Below are positions 51,966 through 59,827 of a stretch of 64,000 bases of DNA, one piece after another (positions within the stretch are counted from its first letter, which is position 1; every line of letters starts with the position of its first letter). The notes under the pieces were generated by a model, which did no database searches, was not told where the DNA came from, and saw nothing but the letters and a program-made list of their open reading frames with translations. Source of the DNA: Streptacidiphilus jeojiense (GTDB lineage Bacteria > Actinomycetota > Actinomycetes > Streptomycetales > Streptomycetaceae); assembly GCF_000719095.1 (NCBI RefSeq), contig NZ_JOEH01000004.1, positions 558,001 through 622,000 on the forward strand, in the 5' to 3' direction. Both the position numbers and the translations under genes were made by a program.

Positions 51966-52570
51966 GTCCGCGAGCGGTACCACGCCTGGCCGTCCTGCCG
52001 GAGGCACTCCTCTGGCTCGGCGCCGCCGCGCTCTGCTCCGAGGTGGCGCTGGCGCTGGTCGGCGGGCTGCCGGGGGCGGCCACCGGGGCCGCCGTCCTGG
52101 CCGTCGCCGGGATCCTGGCGGTGCGCTACGTGCACGGCGCCCAGGCTATGGACAGCGACTACCGCCGCAAGGTCCACCTGGTCGGCAGCCGCGAGCCGAC
52201 CCTGCGCTACTGGGACGCCGCGATCGAGGACGCCCTCGACTCCATGAGCGGCTACGAACTGCACCTGCGGCCGCTGCTGCAGCGCCTCTACGCGGTGCGC
52301 CTGGCCGAGCGGCACGGGGTCTCCCTGGACACCCAGCCCCGGCAGGCCGCCGCGATCATCGGCCCCGAGCTGTGGCCCTGGATCGACCCCACCCGGCCCC
52401 GCACCGGACGCCATCCGCTGGACGTCGGCCCGCTGGCGCCTGCGGCCGGCAACGGGGCCGCGGGCCGGCAGCGGCGCAGCACCACCCGCCGGGTCGACCC
52501 CCGGCTGGCCCCCGATCCCATCAGCGGGCCCGTCCTGACCGCCCTCGTCGAACGCCTGGAAAAGATGTGA
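51962..52570 (+). CDS. Hypothetical membrane-anchored protein of the MoxR operon
   Basis: The 202-residue protein has two N-terminal hydrophobic segments (ALLWLGAAALCSEVALALVGG, AATGAAVLAVAGILAVRYV), then a soluble part with TLRYWDAAIEDALDSMSGYELHLRPLLQRLYAVRLAERHG. This pattern is conserved at the same place in streptomycete MoxR-DUF58 operons. No enzymatic motif is seen. It overlaps the DUF4129 gene by 4 bp, and moxR begins 1 nt after its stop. Confidence 0.8.
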   Translation: MSPRAVPRLAVLPEALLWLGAAALCSEVALALVGGLPGAATGAAVLAVAGILAVRYVHGAQAMDSDYRRKVHLVGSREPTLRYWDAAIEDALDSMSGYELHLRPLLQRLYAVRLAERHGVSLDTQPRQAAAIIGPELWPWIDPTRPRTGRHPLDVGPLAPAAGNGAAGRQRRSTTRRVDPRLAPDPISGPVLTALVERLEKM

Positions 52571-52571
52571 C

Positions 52572-53696
52572 GTGACGCCGGATCCGTCGACCCCGCCGAT
52601 ACCGCCCCTTCCCGAACCGTCCGAACCGTCCGAACCGGACATGAGGAGCGCAGTGACAACCGTGAGCCCGCAGGACGCCCCGGTCCTGACGCCCCAGCAG
52701 GCGGGCAGCCGCGCGCACGAGGTGCTGACCGAGATCGAGCGCGCCGTCGTCGGCAAGCGCCAGGCGCTGGAACTGGTCATGCTCGGCGTGCTGGCCGGCG
52801 GACACGTCCTGATCGAGGACCTGCCCGGCCTGGGCAAGACCCTGCTGGCCCGGTCCTTCGCCACCGTGCTCGGCCTGGACTTCAGCCGGATCCAGTTCAC
52901 CCCCGACCTGCTGCCCTCCGACGTCTCCGGCGCCCCGTTCTACGACCAGCGCAGCGGAGAGATGGTGTTCCGTCCCGGGCCGGTCTTCACCCACCTGCTG
53001 CTCGCGGACGAGATCAACCGCACCCCGCCGAAGACCCAGGCGGCGCTGCTGGAGGCGATGGCCGAGGCCCAGGTCTCGGTGGACGGCACCACCCGTCGGC
53101 TGCCCTCGCCCTTCGTGGTCATCGCCACCGACAACCCGATCGAGTACGAGGGCACCTACACCCTGCCCGAGGCCCAGCTGGACCGCTTCCTGCTCCGGGT
53201 CAGGATGGGCTACCTGCCGGTCGCCGACGAGGCCGCGATGCTCCGGGCCCGCCTGGACCGGTCCGCGCCGGAGGCCGTCCTCAAGCCGCTGACCGACCCG
53301 GCCGAGGTGCTGGCGATGCGGGACAGCCTGGAGCGGGTCGAGATCGACGACGACCTGGTCGACTACATCGTGGCGCTGATCGACGCGACCCGTAAGCACG
53401 CCCAGATCCAGGTCGGCGCCTCGCCCCGGGGCGGCCTGGCGCTGGTTCAGCTGGCCCGGGCCCGGGCGGTCATGGCCGGACGCGACTTCGTCACCCCCGA
53501 GGACGTCAAGTCGGTGGCGGTCCCCGCGCTGGCGCACCGGATCAGCCTCAAGCCGGAGCTCTGGGTGCGCCGGATCAGCGCCGACGACGTGATCGCGGGG
53601 GTGGTGGAGACCGTGCCCACACCGCGGACCACGCCGCGCAGCGCCCCGCGGACCGGTGCGCAGATCGCCCCGCAGACCACTCCGCCCCAGGCATGA
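52572..53696 (+). CDS. MoxR family AAA ATPase
   Basis: The 374-residue protein has Walker A EDLPGLGKTLLA (about 82-93), the MoxR segment IQFTPDLLPSDVSG, Walker B LLLADEINRTPPKTQAALLEAM, sensor 1 VIATDNPIEYEGTY and sensor 2 GASPRGGLALVQLARARA. MoxR ATPases act as chaperone-like assembly factors with vWA or DUF58 partners; here DUF58 follows with ATGA overlap. The start is a GTG at 52572; ATG at 52641 would remove a low-complexity Pro/Glu/Ser leader and is also plausible. Confidence 0.94.
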   Translation: MTPDPSTPPIPPLPEPSEPSEPDMRSAVTTVSPQDAPVLTPQQAGSRAHEVLTEIERAVVGKRQALELVMLGVLAGGHVLIEDLPGLGKTLLARSFATVLGLDFSRIQFTPDLLPSDVSGAPFYDQRSGEMVFRPGPVFTHLLLADEINRTPPKTQAALLEAMAEAQVSVDGTTRRLPSPFVVIATDNPIEYEGTYTLPEAQLDRFLLRVRMGYLPVADEAAMLRARLDRSAPEAVLKPLTDPAEVLAMRDSLERVEIDDDLVDYIVALIDATRKHAQIQVGASPRGGLALVQLARARAVMAGRDFVTPEDVKSVAVPALAHRISLKPELWVRRISADDVIAGVVETVPTPRTTPRSAPRTGAQIAPQTTPPQA

Positions 53697-55108
53697 CGGT
53701 GGGTCGGACGCCCCGGCGCAGATCGGCCCGGGCCGTCGCGGGACGCGCCACCGGTGCCGCGGCGGCCCCGGTCGAGCCCGCGCCGCTGCTCCCGCCGGAG
53801 GTGCGCCGCGCGCTCGGCGGCGACGGCACCCACCGCCCGGAATCCGAGCCGCCCGCCCCCGGCCCGGACGGCGCCCGCCCGTCCGAGCGGGCGCTGCGGC
53901 TGGCCACGGTGGCCGCGGTGGCGACGGCGGCCGCGGTGCTGACCGGGCAGCCCTGGCTGCTGGCGCTGGCCGTCGGCCCGGCGGTGCTGCTGGTCCTGGC
54001 CGGCGTCGGCGGCCGACCCGACCGGGCCGGGGCCACCGCCGAGGTCGGCTCCCGGCGCTACTTCGAGGACGAGACGGTCACCGTGCGGATCACCGTCCAC
54101 TTCGACGGCGCCGTCGGCTGGATCGACCCCGGCGTCGCCCCCGGCCCCGGCACCGAACTGCTCTCCGTGGACGTCACCGGATCCGTCGTCACCCTGGGCT
54201 TCACCGCCACCCGTTGGGGCCGCTGGTCGCTCGGCGTGGTCGACCTCGACCTCTACGACGCGGGCGGGCTGGCCCGCTCCACGGTCCGGGTCGACCTCGG
54301 CGAGATCGAGGTCTTCCCGGTGCCGGCGGACGGCAGGCTCACCCCCATCCCGGTCCGGCTGCCGGACCGGCTGGGCGAGCACACCGCCCGCCAGTCCGGC
54401 GAGGGCATCGAGGTCATCGGGGTGCGTCCGCACGTCTGGGGCGAGCGCCAGCGCCGCATCCACTGGCCGTCCACGACCCGGCGCGGCTCCATCCAGATCA
54501 ACCAGTTCGCCGCCGAGCGCACCGCCGACGCCGTGGTCCTGCTGGACGCCTTCAGCGACGTCGCGGACCCGGTCACCGGCAGCTCCAGCCTGGACGAGTC
54601 GCTGCGGGTCGCCGCCGGCCTGGTCCGCACCTATCTGCGCAGCCACGACCGGGTCGGCATCGTCTCGGTCGGCGGCAAACTGCACTGGCTGCAGCCCGGC
54701 ACCGGCGACGCCTACTTCTACCGCATCGTGCAGACCGTCCTGGACGTCCGCCGGGACCTCACCTTCCACACACCCGACCTCAACCGGCTCCCGCCGCCCG
54801 CGCTGCCGCACGGCGCGCTGGTCTACGCGGTCACGCCGCTGGCCGACAACCGGATCATGGACGTGCTGGGCGGCCTCGCCGAGCACGGCAACCCGATCGC
54901 GGTGGTCGAGATCCCGATCGGCGACCCCAGGATCGCCGCGGACGACCCGGTCGAACAACTGGCCCTGCGGCTCTGGCGGCTGGACCGCGAGGCGGTCCGC
55001 TTCAGCCTGGTCGAGAAGGGCATCCCGGTCGTCCCCTGGCTGGGCGAGACCCTCGACCTGTCCCTCGCCCCGCTGCTGCGCAGCCGTCTCTCCGGGAGGG
55101 TCGGTTGA
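53693..55108 (+). CDS. DUF58 domain-containing protein
   Basis: The 471-residue protein has an Ala/Arg/Pro-rich start, two hydrophobic segments near 75-105, a beta-sandwich region and the DUF58 core: GEGIEVIGVRPHVWGERQRRIHWPSTTRRGSIQINQF, then a vWA-like fold with VVLLDAFSDV in place of DxSxS. It is the usual partner of MoxR. The stop overlaps the next start (TTGA). Confidence 0.92.
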   Translation: MTVGRTPRRRSARAVAGRATGAAAAPVEPAPLLPPEVRRALGGDGTHRPESEPPAPGPDGARPSERALRLATVAAVATAAAVLTGQPWLLALAVGPAVLLVLAGVGGRPDRAGATAEVGSRRYFEDETVTVRITVHFDGAVGWIDPGVAPGPGTELLSVDVTGSVVTLGFTATRWGRWSLGVVDLDLYDAGGLARSTVRVDLGEIEVFPVPADGRLTPIPVRLPDRLGEHTARQSGEGIEVIGVRPHVWGERQRRIHWPSTTRRGSIQINQFAAERTADAVVLLDAFSDVADPVTGSSSLDESLRVAAGLVRTYLRSHDRVGIVSVGGKLHWLQPGTGDAYFYRIVQTVLDVRRDLTFHTPDLNRLPPPALPHGALVYAVTPLADNRIMDVLGGLAEHGNPIAVVEIPIGDPRIAADDPVEQLALRLWRLDREAVRFSLVEKGIPVVPWLGETLDLSLAPLLRSRLSGRVG

Positions 55109-55698
55109 CCACGACCACGACCACGGCCTCGACCTCGACCTCGACCACCGAAACACCGGGGCCCGCGCCCGCGCCCGGCCTCGACCGCCCGGTGCAACTC
55201 CTCGGCTGCGCGCTGGCGCTGCTGGTCACCGACCCCACCGCCTGGGCCGGCCGGCCCGCCGTCGACTACGTCGTGCCGCTCTTCGCCCTGGCCGCGGCCC
55301 TGTTCGCGGCGGCCCCGCTGACGGCGCGTCCGGTCGCCGACGGCTACCGCTGGTACGCCCGACTGGCCCGGCACCGCAACACCGCCTTCGCGGTGCTGTG
55401 CATCGTCCTCGCCGCGACCGACCCGCCCCCGGCCTGGCTCGCCGCCGTCGACGCGGCCCTGCTGCTCACCTACCTGCTCGCGGTCGACGCGGTGGCCGCG
55501 GGCCCGCCCGGCCTGCGCCTGCTCCGCCGCCCGCTCACCCTGCTCGCCGCCTACGGCGGCACCGCAGCCGTGCTGGCGGCCGCCCTGCTCCCGACCACCT
55601 CGCTCGGCCCGTCGTCCCGCCTGATCGCCGCCCTGGCCCTGACCGGCGCCGGGGCCGCGGTGGCGGTCGCGTTGGGGATCAGGGGCCGGCGGGGATAG
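55105..55698 (+). CDS. Membrane protein ending the MoxR-DUF58 operon
   Basis: The 197-residue protein starts with a TTG at 55105 behind GGGAGGG, overlapping the DUF58 stop. A Thr/Ser-rich leader precedes about five hydrophobic segments (PVQLLGCALALLVTDP, YVVPLFALAAALFAAAPL, TAFAVLCIVLAAT, ALLLTYLLAVDAVAAG and two near the end). No family is recognised beyond its conserved place in such operons. Confidence 0.78.
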   Translation: MTTTTTTASTSTSTTETPGPAPAPGLDRPVQLLGCALALLVTDPTAWAGRPAVDYVVPLFALAAALFAAAPLTARPVADGYRWYARLARHRNTAFAVLCIVLAATDPPPAWLAAVDAALLLTYLLAVDAVAAGPPGLRLLRRPLTLLAAYGGTAAVLAAALLPTTSLGPSSRLIAALALTGAGAAVAVALGIRGRRG

Positions 55699-55714
55699 CG
55701 GCCGGGCGGCGGGG

Positions 55715-57076
55715 TCAGCCGGCCAGGACGGCGGGGTCGGCCGGGTCGGCCTCCCGCTGCCGCGCCGCCTCCGCCGCGCGCCGTTCCCGCATCGCGACCG
55801 CGTGCGGATCGGTGCGGGCGTCGTAGCGCATCAGCGAGGGCAGCGCGGCGGCCAGGGCGCCGACCGCGAGGACGCAAGCCAGGCCGCCGACCCAGATCGA
55901 GGCCCGCACGCCGACCAGGGCGGCCATCCCGCCGGCCCGGACCTGGCCGAGCTGCGGGCCGACCGAGTAGCTGAGCAGTTCCACACCGGCGAGCCGTCCG
56001 CGCAGCTCGTCCGGGATGGTGCCGTTCCACAGGGTGGCCCGGAACAGCCCGCTGACCATGTCCGCCGCGCCCGCCGCGACCAGGCAGAGCAGTACCAGCC
56101 AGACGTCGCTGAACAGCCCGGCGCCGGCGACGGCGGCACCCCAGCCGATCGCCGCCCACACCACCATCCGGCCGTGCCGGTGCACCGAGGAGGCCCAGCG
56201 GCTGGTGAGGGTGGTCAGCAGCGCGCCGACCGCGAAGGCCGCGTACATCAGCCCCAGGGACCAGTCGGCGTGCAGCCGGTCCGCGAGGAAGGGGAAGACC
56301 GCGGTCGGCATCGCGAAGAGCATCGCGGCGATGTCGACCGCGTAGGTGCCGAGCAGTTCCGGACGGCTGCGGGCGTAGCGCAGGCCGTCGGCGATCGCCC
56401 GCAGCGAGGGCTTCTCGGCGGAGGCCAGGGCGGGGACCGGCTTCAGCCGGTACATCAGCAGCACCGAGGCGACGAAGGTCGCCAGGTCGATCGCGTAGGC
56501 GACGGAGACACCGGCCGAGGTGGCGATGACACCGGCCAGGGCCGGGGCGGCGATGGCGCCGGCGTTCCAGCGCAGCGAGTTCAGCGAGGCGGCGGCGGTG
56601 AGCTGGTCGTGCGCGACGATCTGCGGGGTGAGGGCGTCCAGGGCCGGACGCTGGATCGCGCCGAAGGCCGAGCTCAGTGCGGCGACCAGGTACAGCGGCC
56701 AGACAGCCGGATGCGGCAGCAGCGCGTTCCCCAGCAGCGCCGCGGCGCACAGGCCCTGGGCGACCTCGCTGCGCAGCACCAGCCTGCGCCGGTCCATCGC
56801 GTCCGCGAGCGCCCCGCCCCACAGACCGCAGACGATCAGCGGGACCAGCTCGACCGCGCCGATCAGCCCGACCGCCAGGGAGGAGCCGGTCAGCTGCTTC
56901 AGCTGGAGCGGGACCGCGACCAGGGTGAGGTAGCTGCCGAAGACGGTGATCGCCCCGGCGCTCCACAGCAGCCTGAAGTCCCGTGAGCCGCGCCAGGGGG
57001 AGAGGTCCACGGTGAACGCGGCGGCGAGGCGGCGCAGTGCACCGGGGGCGGCGGGCGGGATGTCGTTCGAGGTCAC
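55715..57076 (-). CDS. MFS transporter (DHA3-type drug efflux family)
   Basis: The 453-residue protein has about 12 hydrophobic segments and the MFS loop motif GGALADAMDRRRLVLRSE between helices 2 and 3. FRLLWSAGAITVFGSYLTLVAVP and AALSSAFGAIQRPALDALTPQIV are typical of DHA3/enterobactin-exporter-like actinobacterial MFS proteins. The substrate is unknown. The GTG start at 57076 has AGGA 9 nt upstream. It converges on the MoxR operon with a 16-bp gap. Confidence 0.92.
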   Translation of the reverse strand: MTSNDIPPAAPGALRRLAAAFTVDLSPWRGSRDFRLLWSAGAITVFGSYLTLVAVPLQLKQLTGSSLAVGLIGAVELVPLIVCGLWGGALADAMDRRRLVLRSEVAQGLCAAALLGNALLPHPAVWPLYLVAALSSAFGAIQRPALDALTPQIVAHDQLTAAASLNSLRWNAGAIAAPALAGVIATSAGVSVAYAIDLATFVASVLLMYRLKPVPALASAEKPSLRAIADGLRYARSRPELLGTYAVDIAAMLFAMPTAVFPFLADRLHADWSLGLMYAAFAVGALLTTLTSRWASSVHRHGRMVVWAAIGWGAAVAGAGLFSDVWLVLLCLVAAGAADMVSGLFRATLWNGTIPDELRGRLAGVELLSYSVGPQLGQVRAGGMAALVGVRASIWVGGLACVLAVGALAAALPSLMRYDARTDPHAVAMRERRAAEAARQREADPADPAVLAG

Positions 57077-57150
57077 AGCGGTCGATCCTGACCCGGGCAG
57101 CCGGGCGGAGGCAAACCGTTATCCGCGGGCGGAGCCGTCGTCGCGGCTGC

Positions 57151-57786
57151 TCACCAGCGCATCGGCGGCGGCGCGGCGGTCAGCCGTTCGATCGCGCGGG
57201 CCAGTGCGCCGCGCAGTGCGCCGCTGCGCGGTGCGGGAGTTGACGGTTCGCCGGCGGCCGCGCTGACGAGGTGTTGGACGATGTCGAAGTCCGGCGCCCC
57301 GGCGCCGTCGGGGACGGTCAGCGCCTCGTGGGCCAGCCCGCGCAGCTCGCCGTCGGCGGCGCCCAGGTCCGCCTCCAGGGCCAGGATGGTGGCGCCGGAG
57401 CGCCGCGCCCCGTGCACCCGCTCCAGCAGCCCGCCGTCGGAGCCGCCGGGGGCGACGACCAGCACGGTCTCGCCGCGTCCGGCCTGCTCCAGACGGTGCA
57501 GCGGGACCGCGAGGTGCGGGGGCGCGCCGGGGGGAATCGTGCGCCGCAGCAGGGTCGGGGAGAGCTCGGGGAGACCGCTCCAGGACGCCTCGTCGTCCAG
57601 GTGCGCGGCGAGGTGCCAGGGCTCCTCGGAGTCGGCGCCGACCAGCAGCAGCCCGCCGGGCGCGGCCGAGCGGCGGGTGACCGCGCCGCGCAGGGCGCCG
57701 GCGAAGCCCTGGGTCCGCTCCGGCCAGCCCGATCCGGCGAGCAGTTCCCGCAGCACTGTGACCCTGGCCGCATCCATGCCCCTCAT
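57151..57786 (-). CDS. Hypothetical protein, possible nucleotide-binding or sugar-isomerase-like fold
   Basis: The protein of about 211 residues reads GGLLLVGADSEEPWHLAAHLDDEA, LVVAPGGSDGGLLERV and RSGATILALEADLGAADGELRGLAHEAL. This alternates strands and helices like a small Rossmann-type or SIS-like fold, but no catalytic motif can be named. ATG 57786 is used; ATG 57777 is also possible. A longer frame to 57834 would overlap the divergent npdG gene. It is conserved next to npdG in streptomycetes as far as I recall. Confidence 0.75.
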   Translation of the reverse strand: MRGMDAARVTVLRELLAGSGWPERTQGFAGALRGAVTRRSAAPGGLLLVGADSEEPWHLAAHLDDEASWSGLPELSPTLLRRTIPPGAPPHLAVPLHRLEQAGRGETVLVVAPGGSDGGLLERVHGARRSGATILALEADLGAADGELRGLAHEALTVPDGAGAPDFDIVQHLVSAAAGEPSTPAPRSGALRGALARAIERLTAAPPPMRW

Positions 57787-57824
57787 GCTGCCGTAGTCGG
57801 CGCCGCTGATGGGAGTATTCGGGA

Positions 57825-58541
57825 ATGACTGCACCTCAAGAGACCACAGCCGGCGCCGCTCCGGCCCCCGCGCGCAGCCCCTTCGACCTGCCGGACGTCT
57901 CCGGCCTGGTCGTCGGCGTCCTCGGCGGCACCGGGCCGCAGGGCCGTGGCCTGGCCTACCGGCTCGCCAAGGCCGGCCAGCAGGTGGTGATCGGCTCCCG
58001 CAGCGCCGAGCGCGCCCAGGAAAAGGCCGACGAGCTGGGCCATGGCGTGCGTGGCGCGGACAACGCGACCACGGCCGCCGAGAGCGACATCGTGATCGTC
58101 GCGGTGCCCTGGGAGGGCCACGCGGAGCTGCTGGCCTCGCTGCGCACCGAGCTGGCCGGGAAGATCGTCGTCGACTGCGTCAACCCGCTGGGCTTCGACA
58201 AGCAGGGCGCCTACGCGCTCAAGCCGGAGGAGGGCAGCGCCGCCCAGCAGGCCGCCGCGCTGCTCCCGGACTCGCGGGTGACCGCCGCCTTCCACCACCT
58301 CTCGGCGGTGCTGCTGCTGGACCAGGCGGTGGACGAGGTCGACATCGACGTGCTGGTGCTGGGCGAGGAGCGGGCCGCGACCGACGCCGTCCAGGCGCTG
58401 GCCAACCGGGTGCCGGGGATGCGCGGGGTGTTCGCGGGGCGGCTGCGCAACGCGCACCAGGTGGAGTCGCTGGTCGCCAACCTGATCTCGGTGAACCGCC
58501 GCTACAAGGCCCACGCGGGCCTGCGGGTCACGGACATCTGA
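57825..58541 (+). CDS. npdG: NADPH-dependent F420 reductase (F420H2:NADP+ oxidoreductase)
   Basis: The 238-residue enzyme transfers hydride between NADPH and coenzyme F420. The nucleotide-binding motif VGVLGGTGPQGRGLAYRLAKAG (30-51) and GSRSAERAQ for the NADP phosphate are clear, followed by DIVIVAVPWEGH, DCVNPLGFD, TAAFHHLSAVLL and the C-terminal RNAHQVESLVANLISVNRRYK. Length and motif order match the family. It is divergent from the hypothetical gene above. A strong hairpin follows. Confidence 0.94.
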   Translation: MTAPQETTAGAAPAPARSPFDLPDVSGLVVGVLGGTGPQGRGLAYRLAKAGQQVVIGSRSAERAQEKADELGHGVRGADNATTAAESDIVIVAVPWEGHAELLASLRTELAGKIVVDCVNPLGFDKQGAYALKPEEGSAAQQAAALLPDSRVTAAFHHLSAVLLLDQAVDEVDIDVLVLGEERAATDAVQALANRVPGMRGVFAGRLRNAHQVESLVANLISVNRRYKAHAGLRVTDI

Positions 58542-58590
58542 AACCCCCGGGACGGACCCTGGGGACGGATCCCTGGGGACCCCTCGGACC

Positions 58591-58637
58591 GGAACGGGCC
58601 GGACGTCGGACACAATGGTCCTCGTCCGGCCCGTTCC
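58591..58637. terminator. 15-bp perfect stem downstream of npdG
   Basis: GGAACGGGCCGGACG (58591-58605) pairs with CGTCCGGCCCGTTCC (58623-58637) around a 17-nt loop, 50 nt after the npdG stop. It probably terminates npdG transcription; it could also affect the small gene starting at 58663. Confidence 0.7.
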
Positions 58638-58662
58638 GTCGTCCCGCTCCCCGGAGTCCCCG

Positions 58663-58824
58663 ATGCCCCGCTTCGCCCTGCTTGCCTTCGTCCTCGCCGC
58701 CCTGGCCCTGGTCGCCGCCGTGGTCTCGGTGCTGGCGGGTTTCTGGATCGGCCTGGTCTGGGTGCTGCTGGCGGGGATCGCCAGCAACGTCGGCTGGGTG
58801 CAGCTGCGGCGCGCCCGGATGTGA
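58663..58824 (+). CDS. Small membrane protein, 53 residues
   Basis: The product is nearly all membrane: two hydrophobic segments (ALLAFVLAALALVAAVVSVLAG and IGLVWVLLAGIASNVGWV) and a basic tail (LRRARM). ATG 58663 follows GGAG at 6-nt spacing. An earlier in-frame ATG at 58615 lies within the hairpin. Function unknown. Confidence 0.6.
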   Translation: MPRFALLAFVLAALALVAAVVSVLAGFWIGLVWVLLAGIASNVGWVQLRRARM

Positions 58825-58841
58825 GCCTGGGCTTTCGCCGG

Positions 58842-59681
58842 TCAGCTTCCGAAGACGCTGCCGAGGTGGAAGCTGAAGAAGTGGAACAGCCCGGAACCAT
58901 CGTTGGCGAGTTGCGCGCTGCCGCCGAACCAGCCCAGCACCCGGTAGATCACGTCGTTGAAGAACCAGTTGTTGACCGTCGGGTTCCACAGCAGCAGGAA
59001 GACGATCATCATCCCGTACGGGGCCAGGTTGTTGAACGCGCGCCGGTTGTCGTACGAGAGCCAGGGCTCGATGATCCCGTAGCCGTCCAGCCCGGGCATC
59101 GGCACCAGGTTGAGGATGCCGGCCATGAGTTGCAGCATCGCCAGATAACCGACCGCGCTGTAGAACGCGTAGTGCGATTCAGGCACGATCCCCTTCACCT
59201 GGCTGAGCGGGATCAGCAGCGCCAGCGCGAGGACCAGGTTGACGGCCGGGCCGGCGGCCGAGATCAGGCTGTGCTTCCACTTGCCCTGGATCCGGCCGCG
59301 CTCGATGAAGACCGCGCCGCCGGGCAGCGCGATGCCGCCCAGGATGATGAAGATCAGCGGCATCACGAAGCTGTAGATCGGGTGGGTGTACTTCAGCGGG
59401 TTCAGGGTCAGGTAGCCCTTGGTGCCCACCGAGATGTCGCCGCCGTGCAGTGCCATCCGAGCATGTGCGTACTCGTGCAGGCAGAGCGAGATCAGCCAGC
59501 CGGCCACAACGAACAGGAACACGCCGATCTTGTTGCTCGGTGCAGTGAACGTGTGGTCGGCGTTCCCCCAGCCGGTCCAGAGACCCACACCGGAGGCGAC
59601 CAGGACGGCGAGCAGCACCCAGAAGATCACGCTGATCTTCCGGTCGGCCGAGGGTGAGGGACGGGCGTCGGTGTACGTCAT
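58842..59681 (-). CDS. Site-2 protease family (M50) membrane metalloprotease
   Basis: The 279-residue protein has about six membrane segments. The zinc motif HEYAH (H69, E70, H73) lies in WLISLCLHEYAHARMALHGGD, and the third ligand lies in LNLVPMPGLDGYGI. Short M50 proteins of this type lack PDZ domains. They cleave transmembrane substrates such as anti-sigma factors; the substrate is unknown here. ATG 59681 has GGAG about 10 nt upstream; the extension to 59762 is rejected. It is divergent from the AfsR-like gene. Confidence 0.92.
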   Translation of the reverse strand: MTYTDARPSPSADRKISVIFWVLLAVLVASGVGLWTGWGNADHTFTAPSNKIGVFLFVVAGWLISLCLHEYAHARMALHGGDISVGTKGYLTLNPLKYTHPIYSFVMPLIFIILGGIALPGGAVFIERGRIQGKWKHSLISAAGPAVNLVLALALLIPLSQVKGIVPESHYAFYSAVGYLAMLQLMAGILNLVPMPGLDGYGIIEPWLSYDNRRAFNNLAPYGMMIVFLLLWNPTVNNWFFNDVIYRVLGWFGGSAQLANDGSGLFHFFSFHLGSVFGS

Positions 59682-59827
59682 CAGTGCGTGGCTCCGAAGG
59701 GCGGGGGAGTGCCGATCATGCCGCCTCGCCTCTCCCCGCGACAAGCGACACCCAGGTGTCAACCACTGGAACGACCGTGTTCGGCAGTGCGTTCCAACCG
59801 ATGGCGTCCATACGGGAGAATGATCCG

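Noticed and set aside
53656..55698. 680-codon frame across the DUF58 gene and its neighbour
   Set aside because: Only the part from TTG 55105 reads as a membrane protein; the rest is a shadow of DUF58.
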